Source of the DNA: Planctomycetota bacterium
Lineage (GTDB): Bacteria > Planctomycetota > Brocadiia > Brocadiales > Brocadiaceae
Direction: 5' to 3'
Length of the DNA stretch: 26,668 nucleotides
Assembly: GCA_023261465.1 (NCBI GenBank)
Contig: JAHFOW010000012.1
Location: forward strand, 1-26,668
In this document: positions 1 to 8,086 of the stretch, piece after piece
How positions within the stretch are numbered: position 1 is the stretch's first letter
Layout of the letters: each line of letters opens with the position of its first letter
Notes under the pieces: model-generated
The model's database searches: none
Seen by the model: only the letters and a program-made list of their open reading frames with translations
What the model was told of the DNA's origin: nothing
Program-made: the position numbers and the translations under genes

Positions 1-11
1 CATATAATATT

Positions 12-989
12 TTACTTTTTCTTCGTGGCCTCTAATTTCTTTTTATACAGGGAAAAATACGTATCAGCCTCTTCCTTCATACCCTTTGCTTTGCAGGCAT
101 TACCCAGGTCATTATAAATATCGGCATTGTTAGAGTCTAGCATTGCCACCGTCTGATAGGCATTAATTGCATCGTCATATCGTTTTTTCTTCATACAATT
201 TTTTGCCAGACGGTACTGGGCGTCACTATTGTTTTTATTGACTTCAACAGTTTTGCTGAAATATTGAATTGCCTCGTCTACGTTTCCTGATCTGTCATAT
301 AAGAGACCCATATTATACAATGCATTTTCATGGTTCGGATCAATTTCTAATGCCTTTTTAAACTGCACTTTTGCATCCTTTTCCCTGCCCTTCATGGAAT
401 AAACAATACCTAAATTCGAATAGGCTATGGGGAGGTTTGTATCTAATGCAATGCGTTTCTTTAGTATGTTGATTGCATCGTCGTATTTACCGATTTTGCT
501 GTATGCGATTCCCAGAAGGGATAAAGCAGAACGATGATCCTGACTAATTTGTAGCGTTTTTTTAAAGGCGTTGATGGCCTTGTCGTATTCGCCTTTGTCA
601 AAATATACAGCGCCCAGATTGTAAAAATCCTCTGCGCCTTCAGGTCTTTTTTCTACGACCTTTGAAAATGACTCAATGGCCTTGTCATACATACCTTTTT
701 GAGCATACGCGAGTCCAAGATTTTTATATGCGTCTACATTATTGGGATTGGTTGCCAGTGATTTCAAACACATCTCAATGGCTTCATCATACATTCCATA
801 TTTTGAATACTCTAGCGCCTGTTTGTACTGCTCACTTGCAATGTCTAAATGTCCTCGTGGACCTTCGACCACGGCATTATTCTTACTTTCCTGGCCATGC
901 GGTTCTTCATTTGAAAGACAAAAATGTGTGCCTGCAAAAACTCCCGTAATTAAAATACCGGCAGTTATAAATAATTCTTTTTTATTCAT
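12..989 (-). CDS. Exported/anchored TPR repeat protein
   Basis: A protein of about 325 residues built almost wholly of tetratricopeptide repeats. After a short basic N-terminus (MNKKE) comes a hydrophobic stretch of about 15 residues, which reads as a signal peptide or membrane anchor, then a polar linker. From about residue 50 to the end there are roughly eight 34-residue repeats with the usual signature: paired small residues such as NLG.AY, then Y.KAI..F.K, then P at the repeat end. TPR arrays bind other proteins, so a periplasmic scaffolding role is likely, but the partner is unknown. The upstream GGGGAG lies 3 bases before an ATG at 995 but 9 bases before the ATG at 989, so I chose 989; 995 adds two residues (MV). 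The gene follows the metal ABC permease on the same strand after a 220-base gap holding two hairpins. Confidence 0.9.
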   Translation of the reverse strand: MNKKELFITAGILITGVFAGTHFCLSNEEPHGQESKNNAVVEGPRGHLDIASEQYKQALEYSKYGMYDEAIEMCLKSLATNPNNVDAYKNLGLAYAQKGMYDKAIESFSKVVEKRPEGAEDFYNLGAVYFDKGEYDKAINAFKKTLQISQDHRSALSLLGIAYSKIGKYDDAINILKKRIALDTNLPIAYSNLGIVYSMKGREKDAKVQFKKALEIDPNHENALYNMGLLYDRSGNVDEAIQYFSKTVEVNKNNSDAQYRLAKNCMKKKRYDDAINAYQTVAMLDSNNADIYNDLGNACKAKGMKEEADTYFSLYKKKLEATKKK

Positions 990-1047
990 CACCATAAACT
1001 CCCCGTGTTCTGTCTAAGTAAATTTACTGGAAATCCAATGTCTTTGT

Positions 1048-1125
1048 TAGGAGCAAACTCCTGTTGGTGACCGGGCACATGTGTGTCGTTTTGAATTGCC
1101 AATCGCTGTCAGGAGGCGGCTCCTA
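1048..1125. repeat. Paired mini-hairpins forming an inverted repeat
   Basis: Two 16-base units face each other. The left one (1048-1063) is taggagcaaactcctg; the right one (1110-1125) is caggaggcggctccta. The reverse complement of the left matches the right at 13 of 16 positions, the three mismatches being the central bases. Each unit is also a small hairpin: aggag, four-base loop, ctcct. Together they form a 78-base unit with hairpin ends between the ABC permease stop and the TPR gene start. It could be a REP- or MITE-like dispersed repeat, or an RNA processing or attenuation structure in a permease-to-TPR transcript. There is no U-run, so it is not a classical terminator. Confidence 0.6.
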
Positions 1126-1209
1126 TCATGGGACATTTAAACCAAAGGCATTATTTAAATAATACTATCATCAAAAAGAATTATATCCGTCCACAGATGT
1201 TGATTCAAC

Positions 1210-2079
1210 CTATCTTTTCCAGATTCTCAAAACGACTTTGACGAGGTAGACAAGTATGAGTACCAGACAAAGTAAAACAACATCGGTAGGACCAGTTGGA
1301 AGGTCAAAATGATAGGAGAGATAAAAACCAATAAATGATGTGGTTATTCCAATTACTGATGAAACTACACAAAAAAGCAATATACCCCGGGTGATCATTC
1401 GTGCTGTAATGGCCGGTATAAGAAGGAAACCGAAAATCACTAAGGGACCAACGGTCATTACTCCAAGCGAAATGATTACACCAATGATCAGGTAAAGGAG
1501 TATATCCCATAAAACGACATGCTTGCCAATAGTGGTTGCCATGTCAATGTCATACGAAACTAATACAAAATTGCGATGAAAACCAACTAAAATAATAAAA
1601 ATCATGCCGTAAATAGCAAGCATTGACCATAAATAAATATCAGGAATAGAAATAATTTCCCCTTGAAGCATAGAAAGTACTTCTGCTTTTCCATACGGAT
1701 TCCATGAAACAAACAAGATAGCCGCAGCGCCCGCAATGGCATAGGTAAATCCTATCCGGTTTTCCGTGAATCCTTTTCGCCTGCGCTCAAGAATGGCTAA
1801 GACAAAGATTGTAATGAGTGTGAAGACAACTGAACCTGTCAGTGCCATGACCTTTTCGGATTCTATATGATGGAAAATATGCCACCCTATAGTATGCAAT
1901 AAAAATGCAAAGGCAATTCCTGCATTTGACACCTGAGGCAAGGCTATGCCTAATAAGACCATCCGGCGTAAGACAAAAAATATTCCCACTTGCGGGCATA
2001 CAAACCCCACTATCAGGCCTGCATAGAAGGCATTTCGTAAAAGAAAATCAGGGCTGAGTATCTGTAAAAGTTGTTCCAT
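1210..2079 (-). CDS. Metal ABC transporter permease (ABC-3 family)
   Basis: Inner-membrane channel subunit of a metal-ion ABC importer of the ZnuB/MntB/TroC type. The 289-residue length is normal for the ABC-3 family, and the sequence is nearly all hydrophobic with about eight or nine predicted membrane spans. Early residues match the family pattern (FL.NAF.AG..VG...P.VG.F.VLRRM..LG.ALPQVS.AG.A), and the late region has LGVMTVGPLVIFGFLLIPA followed by a short basic tail. The start at 2079 has AAGGA nine bases upstream. It lies 6 bases after the ATPase gene and is third in the transcribed order binding protein, ATPase, permease. Whether it carries zinc, manganese or iron cannot be read from this subunit. 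Confidence 0.93.
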   Translation of the reverse strand: MEQLLQILSPDFLLRNAFYAGLIVGFVCPQVGIFFVLRRMVLLGIALPQVSNAGIAFAFLLHTIGWHIFHHIESEKVMALTGSVVFTLITIFVLAILERRRKGFTENRIGFTYAIAGAAAILFVSWNPYGKAEVLSMLQGEIISIPDIYLWSMLAIYGMIFIILVGFHRNFVLVSYDIDMATTIGKHVVLWDILLYLIIGVIISLGVMTVGPLVIFGFLLIPAITARMITRGILLFCVVSSVIGITTSFIGFYLSYHFDLPTGPTDVVLLCLVLILVYLVKVVLRIWKR

Positions 2080-2085
2080 ATATAA

Positions 2086-2793
2086 TTATCCTTGAGTTGG
2101 TATTTCATCGATCCTTGATAAGGAAATTATCTCTTCCAATGAGCCAAGCACTACTTTATAGTGATGAATATGGATTATTTTATTTACCCAGCTTGGAATA
2201 TGGTGAACCTCATGGGTAACCATCATAATCGTTAATTGGTGCTTTTTGTGTAATTCAGAGATAAGTTCAATAATCTTTTTCTGGGCAATAACATCCACCC
2301 CTGTAATAGGCTCATCTAAAAGTAAAACATTTGGTCGTGTAGCCAGTGCACGTGCAATAAGTATGCGTTGTTTCTGACCGCCGGACAATTCAGAAAAAAA
2401 TTCCTTTTTCATGTCCAGCATTCCTACATCTTTCAAGCATTGTTCTACCCAATCGCGATTGGTTTTGGCGGTAGGATGAAAAGGTTTCATCTCTCCGAAT
2501 GTACCCATCAACACTACTTCTTCTGCCGTAAATGGATATATTTCATCTAAGAATTGACGTTGTGGTACATAACCAAATCTTGGAGTATAATCGTTGCCAT
2601 AAATAATATCCCCTTGAACAGGTGGAATAATTCGTAATATGGTCTTGAATAGCGTAGTTTTGCCACATCCATTTGGTCCGAACAGGACTACGAATTCCCC
2701 TGTTTTTAAAGAAAAATTAATGTCATTGAGTATAGGGCTCCCATTATACCCAATAGAGACATCTTTCAACGTAATGCAATTATCCGTATTCAT
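2086..2793 (-). CDS. Metal ABC transporter ATP-binding protein
   Basis: Cytoplasmic ATPase that powers the metal importer encoded by its neighbours. All catalytic motifs are present in 235 residues: Walker A GPNGCGKTT (39-47), Q-loop around YVPQR (75-79), signature LSGGQKQR (136-143), Walker B VLLLDEP (156-162) and H-loop His194 in MVTHEVHHIP. The C-terminal region is His-rich just after the H-loop (EVHHIP, IIHIHHY), as in several ZnuC/MntA-type ATPases. The gene lies 6 bases after the binding-protein gene and 6 bases before the permease gene, so it is surely co-transcribed. No clear ribosome binding site precedes the ATG, so translational coupling with the gene before it is likely. Confidence 0.94.
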   Translation of the reverse strand: MNTDNCITLKDVSIGYNGSPILNDINFSLKTGEFVVLFGPNGCGKTTLFKTILRIIPPVQGDIIYGNDYTPRFGYVPQRQFLDEIYPFTAEEVVLMGTFGEMKPFHPTAKTNRDWVEQCLKDVGMLDMKKEFFSELSGGQKQRILIARALATRPNVLLLDEPITGVDVIAQKKIIELISELHKKHQLTIMMVTHEVHHIPSWVNKIIHIHHYKVVLGSLEEIISLSRIDEIPTQG

Positions 2794-2799
2794 GATTGT

Positions 2800-3720
2800 T
2801 TAAGATTTCGTTTCCAATGCGATCACAATCTGTTTAACAATGTAATCGAAGAGGGCTATATAGTCAGTTGTTTCTTTTAATCCCCCCACCATTATTGGTA
2901 CAACAACAATTTTTGCCCCAGTCTGAGATGCAACAAATTCGGGTATTTTACGTTCCCGAAATTGTTCAATAAGAATAAGTTTTACCCCTTCTTTTTTCAT
3001 CATCGGGATAAGGGTATTCAGGTGGGTAGGTGAGGGCGGAATTCCTGGCTTTGGTTCAAGCGTTCCCACTACATCCAGATTAAACCGTTGCGCAAAATAA
3101 GGAAATGTCTTGTGATAGGTGACAGTTTTTGTGCCTCGAAATGGTTCCAGCATTTTTTGCCATTCTGATAGTTTCAGATCCAGTCTCTTTATAAAATTGT
3201 TTAAGTTATCCTTGTAATACGTACAATCTGCTGCATCGATTTCGCATAGACGGTTACAAATATGTGTTGCAACAATTCCCCCATTCAGTGGATCCAGCAT
3301 GAAATGAGGATTTCCAAATGGGTGGACATCTCCCAGTGCGCGGCTGACTTCAGTGGGTACTTCTAAAATATTAATTCCCATAGATGTAACAACAAAGTAT
3401 CCAGGATTTCCCGGGAGTATTTTTTGATTTCTTGCACTTAAAACCAGTGGTGGCAACCATCCGATTTCAAGCTGCAATCCTCCCTCTATAAGCATATCAG
3501 CTTTATTAAGTTTAACAATAAAACCAGGTTTTGCATCTACAAAATGAGGGTCTTCCGTAGGTTTCGCAATGCTCGTTACCTCAACTTTATCTTTTCCAAT
3601 TTCTCTGACAATGTCACCCAAATCCGGAGTTGACGCAACAATATTCAATTTTGCGTGAGCAACGGATGTCCAGCTTAATGCAAATAACAAGTAAAGACAA
3701 ATGTGATATTTTATTTTCAT
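2800..3720 (-). CDS. Metal ABC transporter substrate-binding protein (cluster A-I)
   Basis: Periplasmic metal-binding receptor of the ZnuA/PsaA/TroA type, 306 residues. A signal peptide (residues 1-23, ending VAHA before KLN) lacks a lipobox, so the protein is probably soluble. The core IVASTPDLGDIVREIG opens the family fold. Likely ligands are His59 (EDPHF), His139 (GNPHFMLDP) and His203 (TYHKTFPYF), and the LEPKPGIPPSPTH segment near 221-233 is typical of the family. Two things differ from standard ZnuA: there is no His/Asp-rich loop before the second ligand, and the usual acidic fourth ligand in a DPLG-like motif is replaced by VGGLKETTDY near 278-287. Metal choice is therefore uncertain. 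AGGAG lies 8 bases before the ATG at 3720. First gene of the three-gene importer operon. Confidence 0.92.
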   Translation of the reverse strand: MKIKYHICLYLLFALSWTSVAHAKLNIVASTPDLGDIVREIGKDKVEVTSIAKPTEDPHFVDAKPGFIVKLNKADMLIEGGLQLEIGWLPPLVLSARNQKILPGNPGYFVVTSMGINILEVPTEVSRALGDVHPFGNPHFMLDPLNGGIVATHICNRLCEIDAADCTYYKDNLNNFIKRLDLKLSEWQKMLEPFRGTKTVTYHKTFPYFAQRFNLDVVGTLEPKPGIPPSPTHLNTLIPMMKKEGVKLILIEQFRERKIPEFVASQTGAKIVVVPIMVGGLKETTDYIALFDYIVKQIVIALETKS

Positions 3721-3917
3721 GTTATACTCCTATTGTTTCATTAACAAATGTCATCATGAACATCAAACCAATTTCAGTTAAAATCAATGATATAAGGCTA
3801 ACCAGAATTACACGAACAATTGCATAAACCTACATTTTAATCATCGGATCACACAAATGAGTATTTCTGAATGATCGAGAAATCCATTCTGTAATTTTCC
3901 GGATGTAGTCTAAGCAA

Positions 3918-5552
3918 TTAAAACTTATGTGCCCCATGTGAACCCAGTAAAAATTCGAATTGGAGAAAGACGGAATGTTCTGTACTGTTATTTCCTAATA
4001 TATCATCGTAATTATATTGTAGTCTAATTTTTGAAAATTCCGATGGATAAAATGTAAGATTAGGAGAAAGCCTCCAGCGTTCAAATCCCGAAGGATCCGT
4101 AGCACCCTCTTCTCCATCCACATAGTCTCCCCGAAGCGCTGCTACCCACCGTTGTTTGAATCCCCACGAGACCTGTGAGTAGGAACCCCAGTTATGCATA
4201 ACCTCGGCAGGCAAGTTGTCTGTTACTGCGCCAGCCTCAAAACGCCTGCGCATGACTTCCGTTTGCCAGGTTACAAAGGGAAACCCTCCAGAGGCATATT
4301 TTGATTTCCATTTCCAGAACATGTCGAGACCGTAAATCAGGGTGTTTTCATCCGTCCCTGTTGAGTTTGGTCCAAAAGCTGCCGAGGACCCCAGCACAAT
4401 AGTTTGCTCATCGGTCAAATCAAATGAAGTTGCAACACGCGGAACATAAAGCATGTCTCCTAAATTTCGTACATCAGTATCTACATGATTCCGCCCAAAC
4501 AGCGCATGCTGGTTTCTAAAACTATACGCAGTTTCACCCTGACTATCCTGCATGGTAAAAAACAATTCCGTGTAATTATCAGTAGGGGCAAGCCATGAAA
4601 TTCTCGCACCCGGATTTCTTAAGCCGTCTGGTCCTAAAAAACGTCCATTAACCAAAGGTTGATCAGCAAAATCCCATGTGTGTGGATGAGTTTGGTTTAA
4701 TCTGCCAAATTCTGTGAAAAAAGTACCTGCCTTTACCTGCAAATTCATAGGAAGCGACATTGAGGTAAGATAAGCCTCTTCTACCTCGACAACTGATTCC
4801 CCACCCTTGTCAATTTGAAAAACAATGTTAGATTGTCCCTTAAAATAGGGGTCTATCGCGCCTTCAAAGACTGTTTCTAAATTTTGCACAGTAAATCCAC
4901 GTTGTGCTGGATCATGCCCACCGGTTTCAATATCCTCCAGGTCTTTTGCCGTTGAACCACCAGCAGCGAAGAGTCCATCAAAGGAAATATTCATGTAATT
5001 CTTCCCTGAACTCCAAAGAGTAAGAGGTTGAGCAGGAGACCATTGCCCTGAGACAGAATTTGTTGCCTGGCTTGCCATGCTTGTATCTGGAAAAATGGGA
5101 GCACTCGATGTGCCAGGAGCTTCAGTCTGTTGGACTGTTTCAGCTTTATTTGATGGCGGTGATACCATCTCTGTTGTTTTATTATTCTGTGGAATGGAAG
5201 TACCTTGATCAGACAAAGGATTCGTTATTTTTGCATCTGATTGTGATATAAAAATATTATCCGTTTTTTCCCTTTCAAGGGTAGCAATTTTTTCCTGTAA
5301 CTCTTGAAAACGAGATTCATAGTCTTCTTTCATTTTTTCCATAAGGGCTTTCATACCCTGAAGCTGTCCTACGATCTCATCGAATTCGTCTTTCCTGATG
5401 CGAATTTCTTTGACGTCTTCCCCCGTTTCTTTTGTATTGATCATGGATTGTAAATCTTCGTTCTTTATTGGTACAGCCCTGCAAGATGGAGAAAAAGTAA
5501 CGCTTTTTATAATGATTACACAGAGAAAAAGCACATACAGTCGCCATTTCAT
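3918..5552 (-). CDS. Outer-membrane beta-barrel protein with N-terminal coiled coil
   Basis: About 544 residues in three parts. Residues 1-26 look like a signal peptide (MKWRLYVLFL, then hydrophobic, ending PSCRA). Residues about 50-97 form a charged heptad coiled coil (EIRIRKDEFDEI through TLEREK). A Ser/Thr/Pro/Gln-rich linker to about 180 leads to a C-terminal region with alternating strands and aromatic turns that ends in phenylalanine, as outer-membrane barrels do. The segment FGRLNQTHPHTWDFADQPLV followed by NGRFLGPDGLRNPGAR resembles outer-membrane proteins I recall near zinc ABC importers, which would fit a metal-entry porin here; that link is inference. An upstream ATG at 5612 adds 20 residues, but CAGGAG sits 8 bases before the ATG at 5552, and the signal peptide begins there. 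The gene precedes the ABC operon by 197 bases. Confidence 0.8.
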   Translation of the reverse strand: MKWRLYVLFLCVIIIKSVTFSPSCRAVPIKNEDLQSMINTKETGEDVKEIRIRKDEFDEIVGQLQGMKALMEKMKEDYESRFQELQEKIATLEREKTDNIFISQSDAKITNPLSDQGTSIPQNNKTTEMVSPPSNKAETVQQTEAPGTSSAPIFPDTSMASQATNSVSGQWSPAQPLTLWSSGKNYMNISFDGLFAAGGSTAKDLEDIETGGHDPAQRGFTVQNLETVFEGAIDPYFKGQSNIVFQIDKGGESVVEVEEAYLTSMSLPMNLQVKAGTFFTEFGRLNQTHPHTWDFADQPLVNGRFLGPDGLRNPGARISWLAPTDNYTELFFTMQDSQGETAYSFRNQHALFGRNHVDTDVRNLGDMLYVPRVATSFDLTDEQTIVLGSSAAFGPNSTGTDENTLIYGLDMFWKWKSKYASGGFPFVTWQTEVMRRRFEAGAVTDNLPAEVMHNWGSYSQVSWGFKQRWVAALRGDYVDGEEGATDPSGFERWRLSPNLTFYPSEFSKIRLQYNYDDILGNNSTEHSVFLQFEFLLGSHGAHKF

Positions 5553-5618
5553 AGGAATTCTCCTGTTGAAACTATTTATGCTAAGGGAATTTAATATGGT
5601 ACAGAGACACAAACAATC

Positions 5619-5643
5619 GTCGTGAGCTCAGTCGAACGATTTT
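5619..5643 (+). repeat. Left arm of 25-bp inverted repeat
   Basis: Read on the minus strand this begins aaaatcgttcgactgagct and continues cacgac. It matches the right arm at 6378-6402 at 24 of 25 positions in inverted orientation. The core contains the palindrome tgagctca. The arm lies upstream of the porin gene, in its probable leader. Confidence 0.85.
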
Positions 5644-5810
5644 ACATTTCTACGTCTATTTGTTTCCTTGTCTAATTAAAATTATCGTCACTGCTGAATA
5701 AATAACTATAGATTTTTGTAAAAGACAAACTCGGCTACCATCAGATTTAAGAATGCACAATAACACCAGAAACGCATCTACATGGTATCGCTTGAAATAT
5801 AATATTGTCT

Positions 5811-6206
5811 TCAGGCGGAAAAATGAGAAAAAGAGGGTGGCGGACGGATGGTAAATTTGTGGATGGATAAGGAAGGGGTTACAGTGTTGGAGTAACAAAA
5901 ATAGTGGGTGTATACACAGTTGAAGTGTGTATCAAGAGACAGAAACTGTATTGTTGTGGATGGAGTTTTTAACCATTGACAAATTTGACACGTTTCCGGG
6001 TTGTGGTGTGAAATGTCTTCAATGGTTTTAACTTGGGGAACGTTACAATCATGAAAAACTGACGTTAACGCATGGTTACAGTTTGGCGTTTTAAAGAAAA
6101 CATCATGAATGCCCCCCACGGTCAAACAAAAAACAAGATAGGGGAGGAATATACAGACAAACAGGGTATTGGTTAATTTTTTATCTCTTATAAACGGTAA
6201 TATCAT
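5811..6206 (-). CDS. Small exported Cys/His protein, possibly DUF2946-like
   Basis: About 131 residues, no firm family assignment. The N-terminus (MILPFIRDKKLTN, then about 18 hydrophobic residues) is a signal peptide or anchor. The mature part holds spaced Cys and His residues: CNHA, FHDC, then SHHNPETCQICQWLK with a CxxC pair, and later HFNCVYTHYFC. It ends IRPPPSFSHFSA. This pattern (short secreted protein, His then CxxC, terminal R.PP) recalls DUF2946-type proteins found near metal transporters, so metal binding in the periplasm is a fair guess. A TTG at 6221 would add five residues; neither start has a good ribosome binding site. It sits between two 25-bp inverted repeats and just upstream of the porin and metal importer on the same strand. 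Confidence 0.6.
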   Translation of the reverse strand: MILPFIRDKKLTNTLFVCIFLPYLVFCLTVGGIHDVFFKTPNCNHALTSVFHDCNVPQVKTIEDISHHNPETCQICQWLKTPSTTIQFLSLDTHFNCVYTHYFCYSNTVTPSLSIHKFTIRPPPSFSHFSA

Positions 6207-6377
6207 AAAGCACAGCCGCAACCAAAATGCATTTAACCAAAAAGAAAGAAATACATAGTCTTCCCTGAGACTCCGGATAATATATTAAAAAAATGCTAAT
6301 AACTTTTACAAAGTAAGTCAAGCGAAAATGAAGAATATTTGTTTGAATGGATAGAATAAACACAGGTGTAAAGGCTC

Positions 6378-6402
6378 AAAATCGTTCGACTGAGCTTACG
6401 AC
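6378..6402 (+). repeat. Right arm of 25-bp inverted repeat
   Basis: Plus-strand sequence begins aaaatcgttcgactgagct and continues tacgac. It is inverted relative to 5619-5643, with one mismatch in 25. The two arms enclose 734 bases that contain only the small Cys/His gene. It also lies just downstream of the MATE gene stop, next to a hairpin at 6403-6430. Confidence 0.85.
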
Positions 6403-6430
6403 AAAGGGTTGCGTCTCTACGCCAACCTTT
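6403..6430 (-). terminator. Hairpin downstream of the MATE gene
   Basis: Arms aaagggttgcg (6403-6413) and cgccaaccttt (6420-6430) pair at 9 of 11 positions around a six-base loop, tctcta. On the minus strand this lies 19 bases past the MATE stop and could end or stabilise that transcript. The following bases are not a clean U-run, so it may instead be part of the dispersed repeat that starts at 6378. Confidence 0.4.
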
Positions 6431-6448
6431 CAGAAACGCCGCATGTGT

Positions 6449-7819
6449 TTATACCTTAATACTTTTCCATCGTCCCCTTTTGTACAGTATATAAATTGCA
6501 ATAGCCCGGAGAATCCAATCGAGGGCGGACCCGAACCATACACCAGCCAATCCCCAGCCCAGGGTAATACCAAAGAGATAAGACACGGGGACATGGAAGC
6601 ATAAGGTGCCGACGATAGTTATAATCATGGGACTTATGGTGTCTCCTGCGCCACGGAGGCCACCAGCATAAACCATATATACTGCAAGCGCCGGTTGTTC
6701 TATGGCTGCAATCATAACACACGCCACTGCCTGGGAAAGCACGCTGGATTCCGGATTGAATACCCTTGCCATCTGCACAGGAAATATGAGAAACACCAGG
6801 GCGAACCCCCCCATAAGGATAAGGGCAAAAGTACCATTGCGCCGTATACTGAGCTTCGCAAGTCCCACGTTCTTTGCGCCGAGACTTTGTCCTACCAGCG
6901 TGGCAGTAGAAACTGCAAAGGCAAATCCGGGCATAAAAGAAATGGATTCTATACGGACAGCAATCTGGTGCGCTGCGAGCGGTATGGTGCCAAGGATGGT
7001 AACAATTTTGGTAAAAAACAGAAAACCAGACTGGGTGAGAATGGCGTCGATAGCCGCTGGTAGAGATATGCGAACAATCCTTCGAATACATCCGATATGA
7101 ATTCTGGCTACGGAGAGGATGGGAATGTGTAAGGCACACCGACCGGTAAAAAGTTTTCCGCAGAGGAGGAAAGTACCGGCAATATAAGCAATGGCCGTTG
7201 CCCATGCCACTCCTGAAACACCTAGTTTTGGGAATGGGCCTACACCAAAGATCAATATCCAATTAAACAGGATGTTAATGCAGTTTATGATAAGGGTGAC
7301 TTTCATGGGCGTCTTCGTATCACCAGTACCGCGGAGTATCCCGCTACAACTCAAAATAATAAGGCGGAATATAAGAAACCCGCCTAAAATCTGAAGGTAG
7401 CCCTGTCCAAGTTCGGTAACGTGTGGTTCTGCGCTCATCAGCACGAGTATTTTTCCTGCATAAAGCACCAAAAATGGGGTAATAAAAATCCCCAGGATAA
7501 GTGACATAAGTATGGACTGGGCGCCAACTACCCTGGCAATCTCCTTTTCCTTTGCCCCAATATGTCGCGCAATAATGCTCGAAGTGCCTACATTAAGGGA
7601 TGAAAAAACCATGGAAATGACAAAAAAGACGGTGCCCGCCAGACCCACTGCTGCTATAGCGCCAGTCCCCAAACGACCCACCATAATTGTGTCGGATATA
7701 AAGACGCTCATGTGGAGGAGATTTTCAATAATTACAGGGACGCCTAATTTGAAGATATTTTTATTGAGATTTTTTTCGGTCAGATCTAGCACAGGTAAAT
7801 AAATATTGAAAGATTGCAT
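6449..7819 (-). CDS. MATE family efflux transporter
   Basis: Inner-membrane multidrug/toxin extrusion protein that exports cationic compounds in exchange for Na+ or H+. Its 456 residues match the family length, with about twelve hydrophobic spans in two similar halves. The first span region has the family pattern LGVPVIIENLLHM, then DTIMVGRLGTGAIAAVGLAG; the middle carries RGTGDTKTPM, echoed in the second half by GGLRGAGDTISPM, the internal duplication typical of MATE proteins. The substrate cannot be told. No ribosome binding site precedes the ATG at 7819, and a promoter-like pair at 7839-7867 would give a very short leader. It is divergent from the polysaccharide cluster and may be unrelated to it. 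Confidence 0.93.
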   Translation of the reverse strand: MQSFNIYLPVLDLTEKNLNKNIFKLGVPVIIENLLHMSVFISDTIMVGRLGTGAIAAVGLAGTVFFVISMVFSSLNVGTSSIIARHIGAKEKEIARVVGAQSILMSLILGIFITPFLVLYAGKILVLMSAEPHVTELGQGYLQILGGFLIFRLIILSCSGILRGTGDTKTPMKVTLIINCINILFNWILIFGVGPFPKLGVSGVAWATAIAYIAGTFLLCGKLFTGRCALHIPILSVARIHIGCIRRIVRISLPAAIDAILTQSGFLFFTKIVTILGTIPLAAHQIAVRIESISFMPGFAFAVSTATLVGQSLGAKNVGLAKLSIRRNGTFALILMGGFALVFLIFPVQMARVFNPESSVLSQAVACVMIAAIEQPALAVYMVYAGGLRGAGDTISPMIITIVGTLCFHVPVSYLFGITLGWGLAGVWFGSALDWILRAIAIYILYKRGRWKSIKV

Positions 7820-7838
7820 TTAAAATGATAAAATGTTT

Positions 7839-7867
7839 ATTTTATTATAAGCTAAAAAACAAGGCAA
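7839..7867 (-). promoter_or_regulatory. Candidate promoter for the MATE gene
   Basis: On the minus strand, TTGCCT (7862-7867) and TAAAAT (7839-7844) are separated by 17 bases, near the sigma-70 consensus. Transcription would begin about 12 bases before the ATG, which fits the absence of a ribosome binding site (near-leaderless message). The region is very AT-rich, so chance matches are likely. Confidence 0.3.
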
Positions 7868-7994
7868 TATAAATGATATTTTTAATTTAATAAAATCATG
7901 AGATGTCCACAACAGACAACAAAGTGGTATAGCTTTTTCTATCCCGCCTCTATTTTTTCTCTTTTGTAACAAGTTCAATCTCATTTGTTTTCTG

Positions 7995-8023
7995 TCGGCA
8001 CAAAAAACATTTTCTTATATAAT
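7995..8023 (+). promoter_or_regulatory. Candidate promoter of the polysaccharide cluster
   Basis: TCGGCA (7995-8000) and a perfect TATAAT (8018-8023) are separated by 17 bases, about 60 bases before the first gene of the cluster. It is the best sigma-70-like site I see in the 267-base gap between the divergent MATE and flippase genes. Confidence 0.4.
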
Positions 8024-8086
8024 CATTTTTAGGAAATATGCTTAACCTGGAAAAAGAGGCAATTGTTTTTACAAGAGCAAATCTAC

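Noticed and set aside
3749..3762. Palindrome-like tgtcatcatgaaca upstream of the binding-protein gene as a metal-regulator box
   Set aside because: Only the outer bases are symmetric (ATGT/ACAT); it does not fit a Zur, Fur or Mur box well.
5656..5898. 80-residue minus-strand reading frame downstream of the small Cys/His gene
   Set aside because: It overlaps the end of the more plausible exported gene in another frame, has no ribosome binding site and shows no family-like motif.
6347..6604. 85-residue plus-strand frame across the MATE gene end
   Set aside because: It runs over the repeat and into the MATE gene's antisense strand, with low-complexity residues and no start signal.
6456..7262. 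268-residue minus-strand frame within the MATE gene
   Set aside because: It is a shadow of the MATE frame with no hydrophobic or motif pattern of its own.
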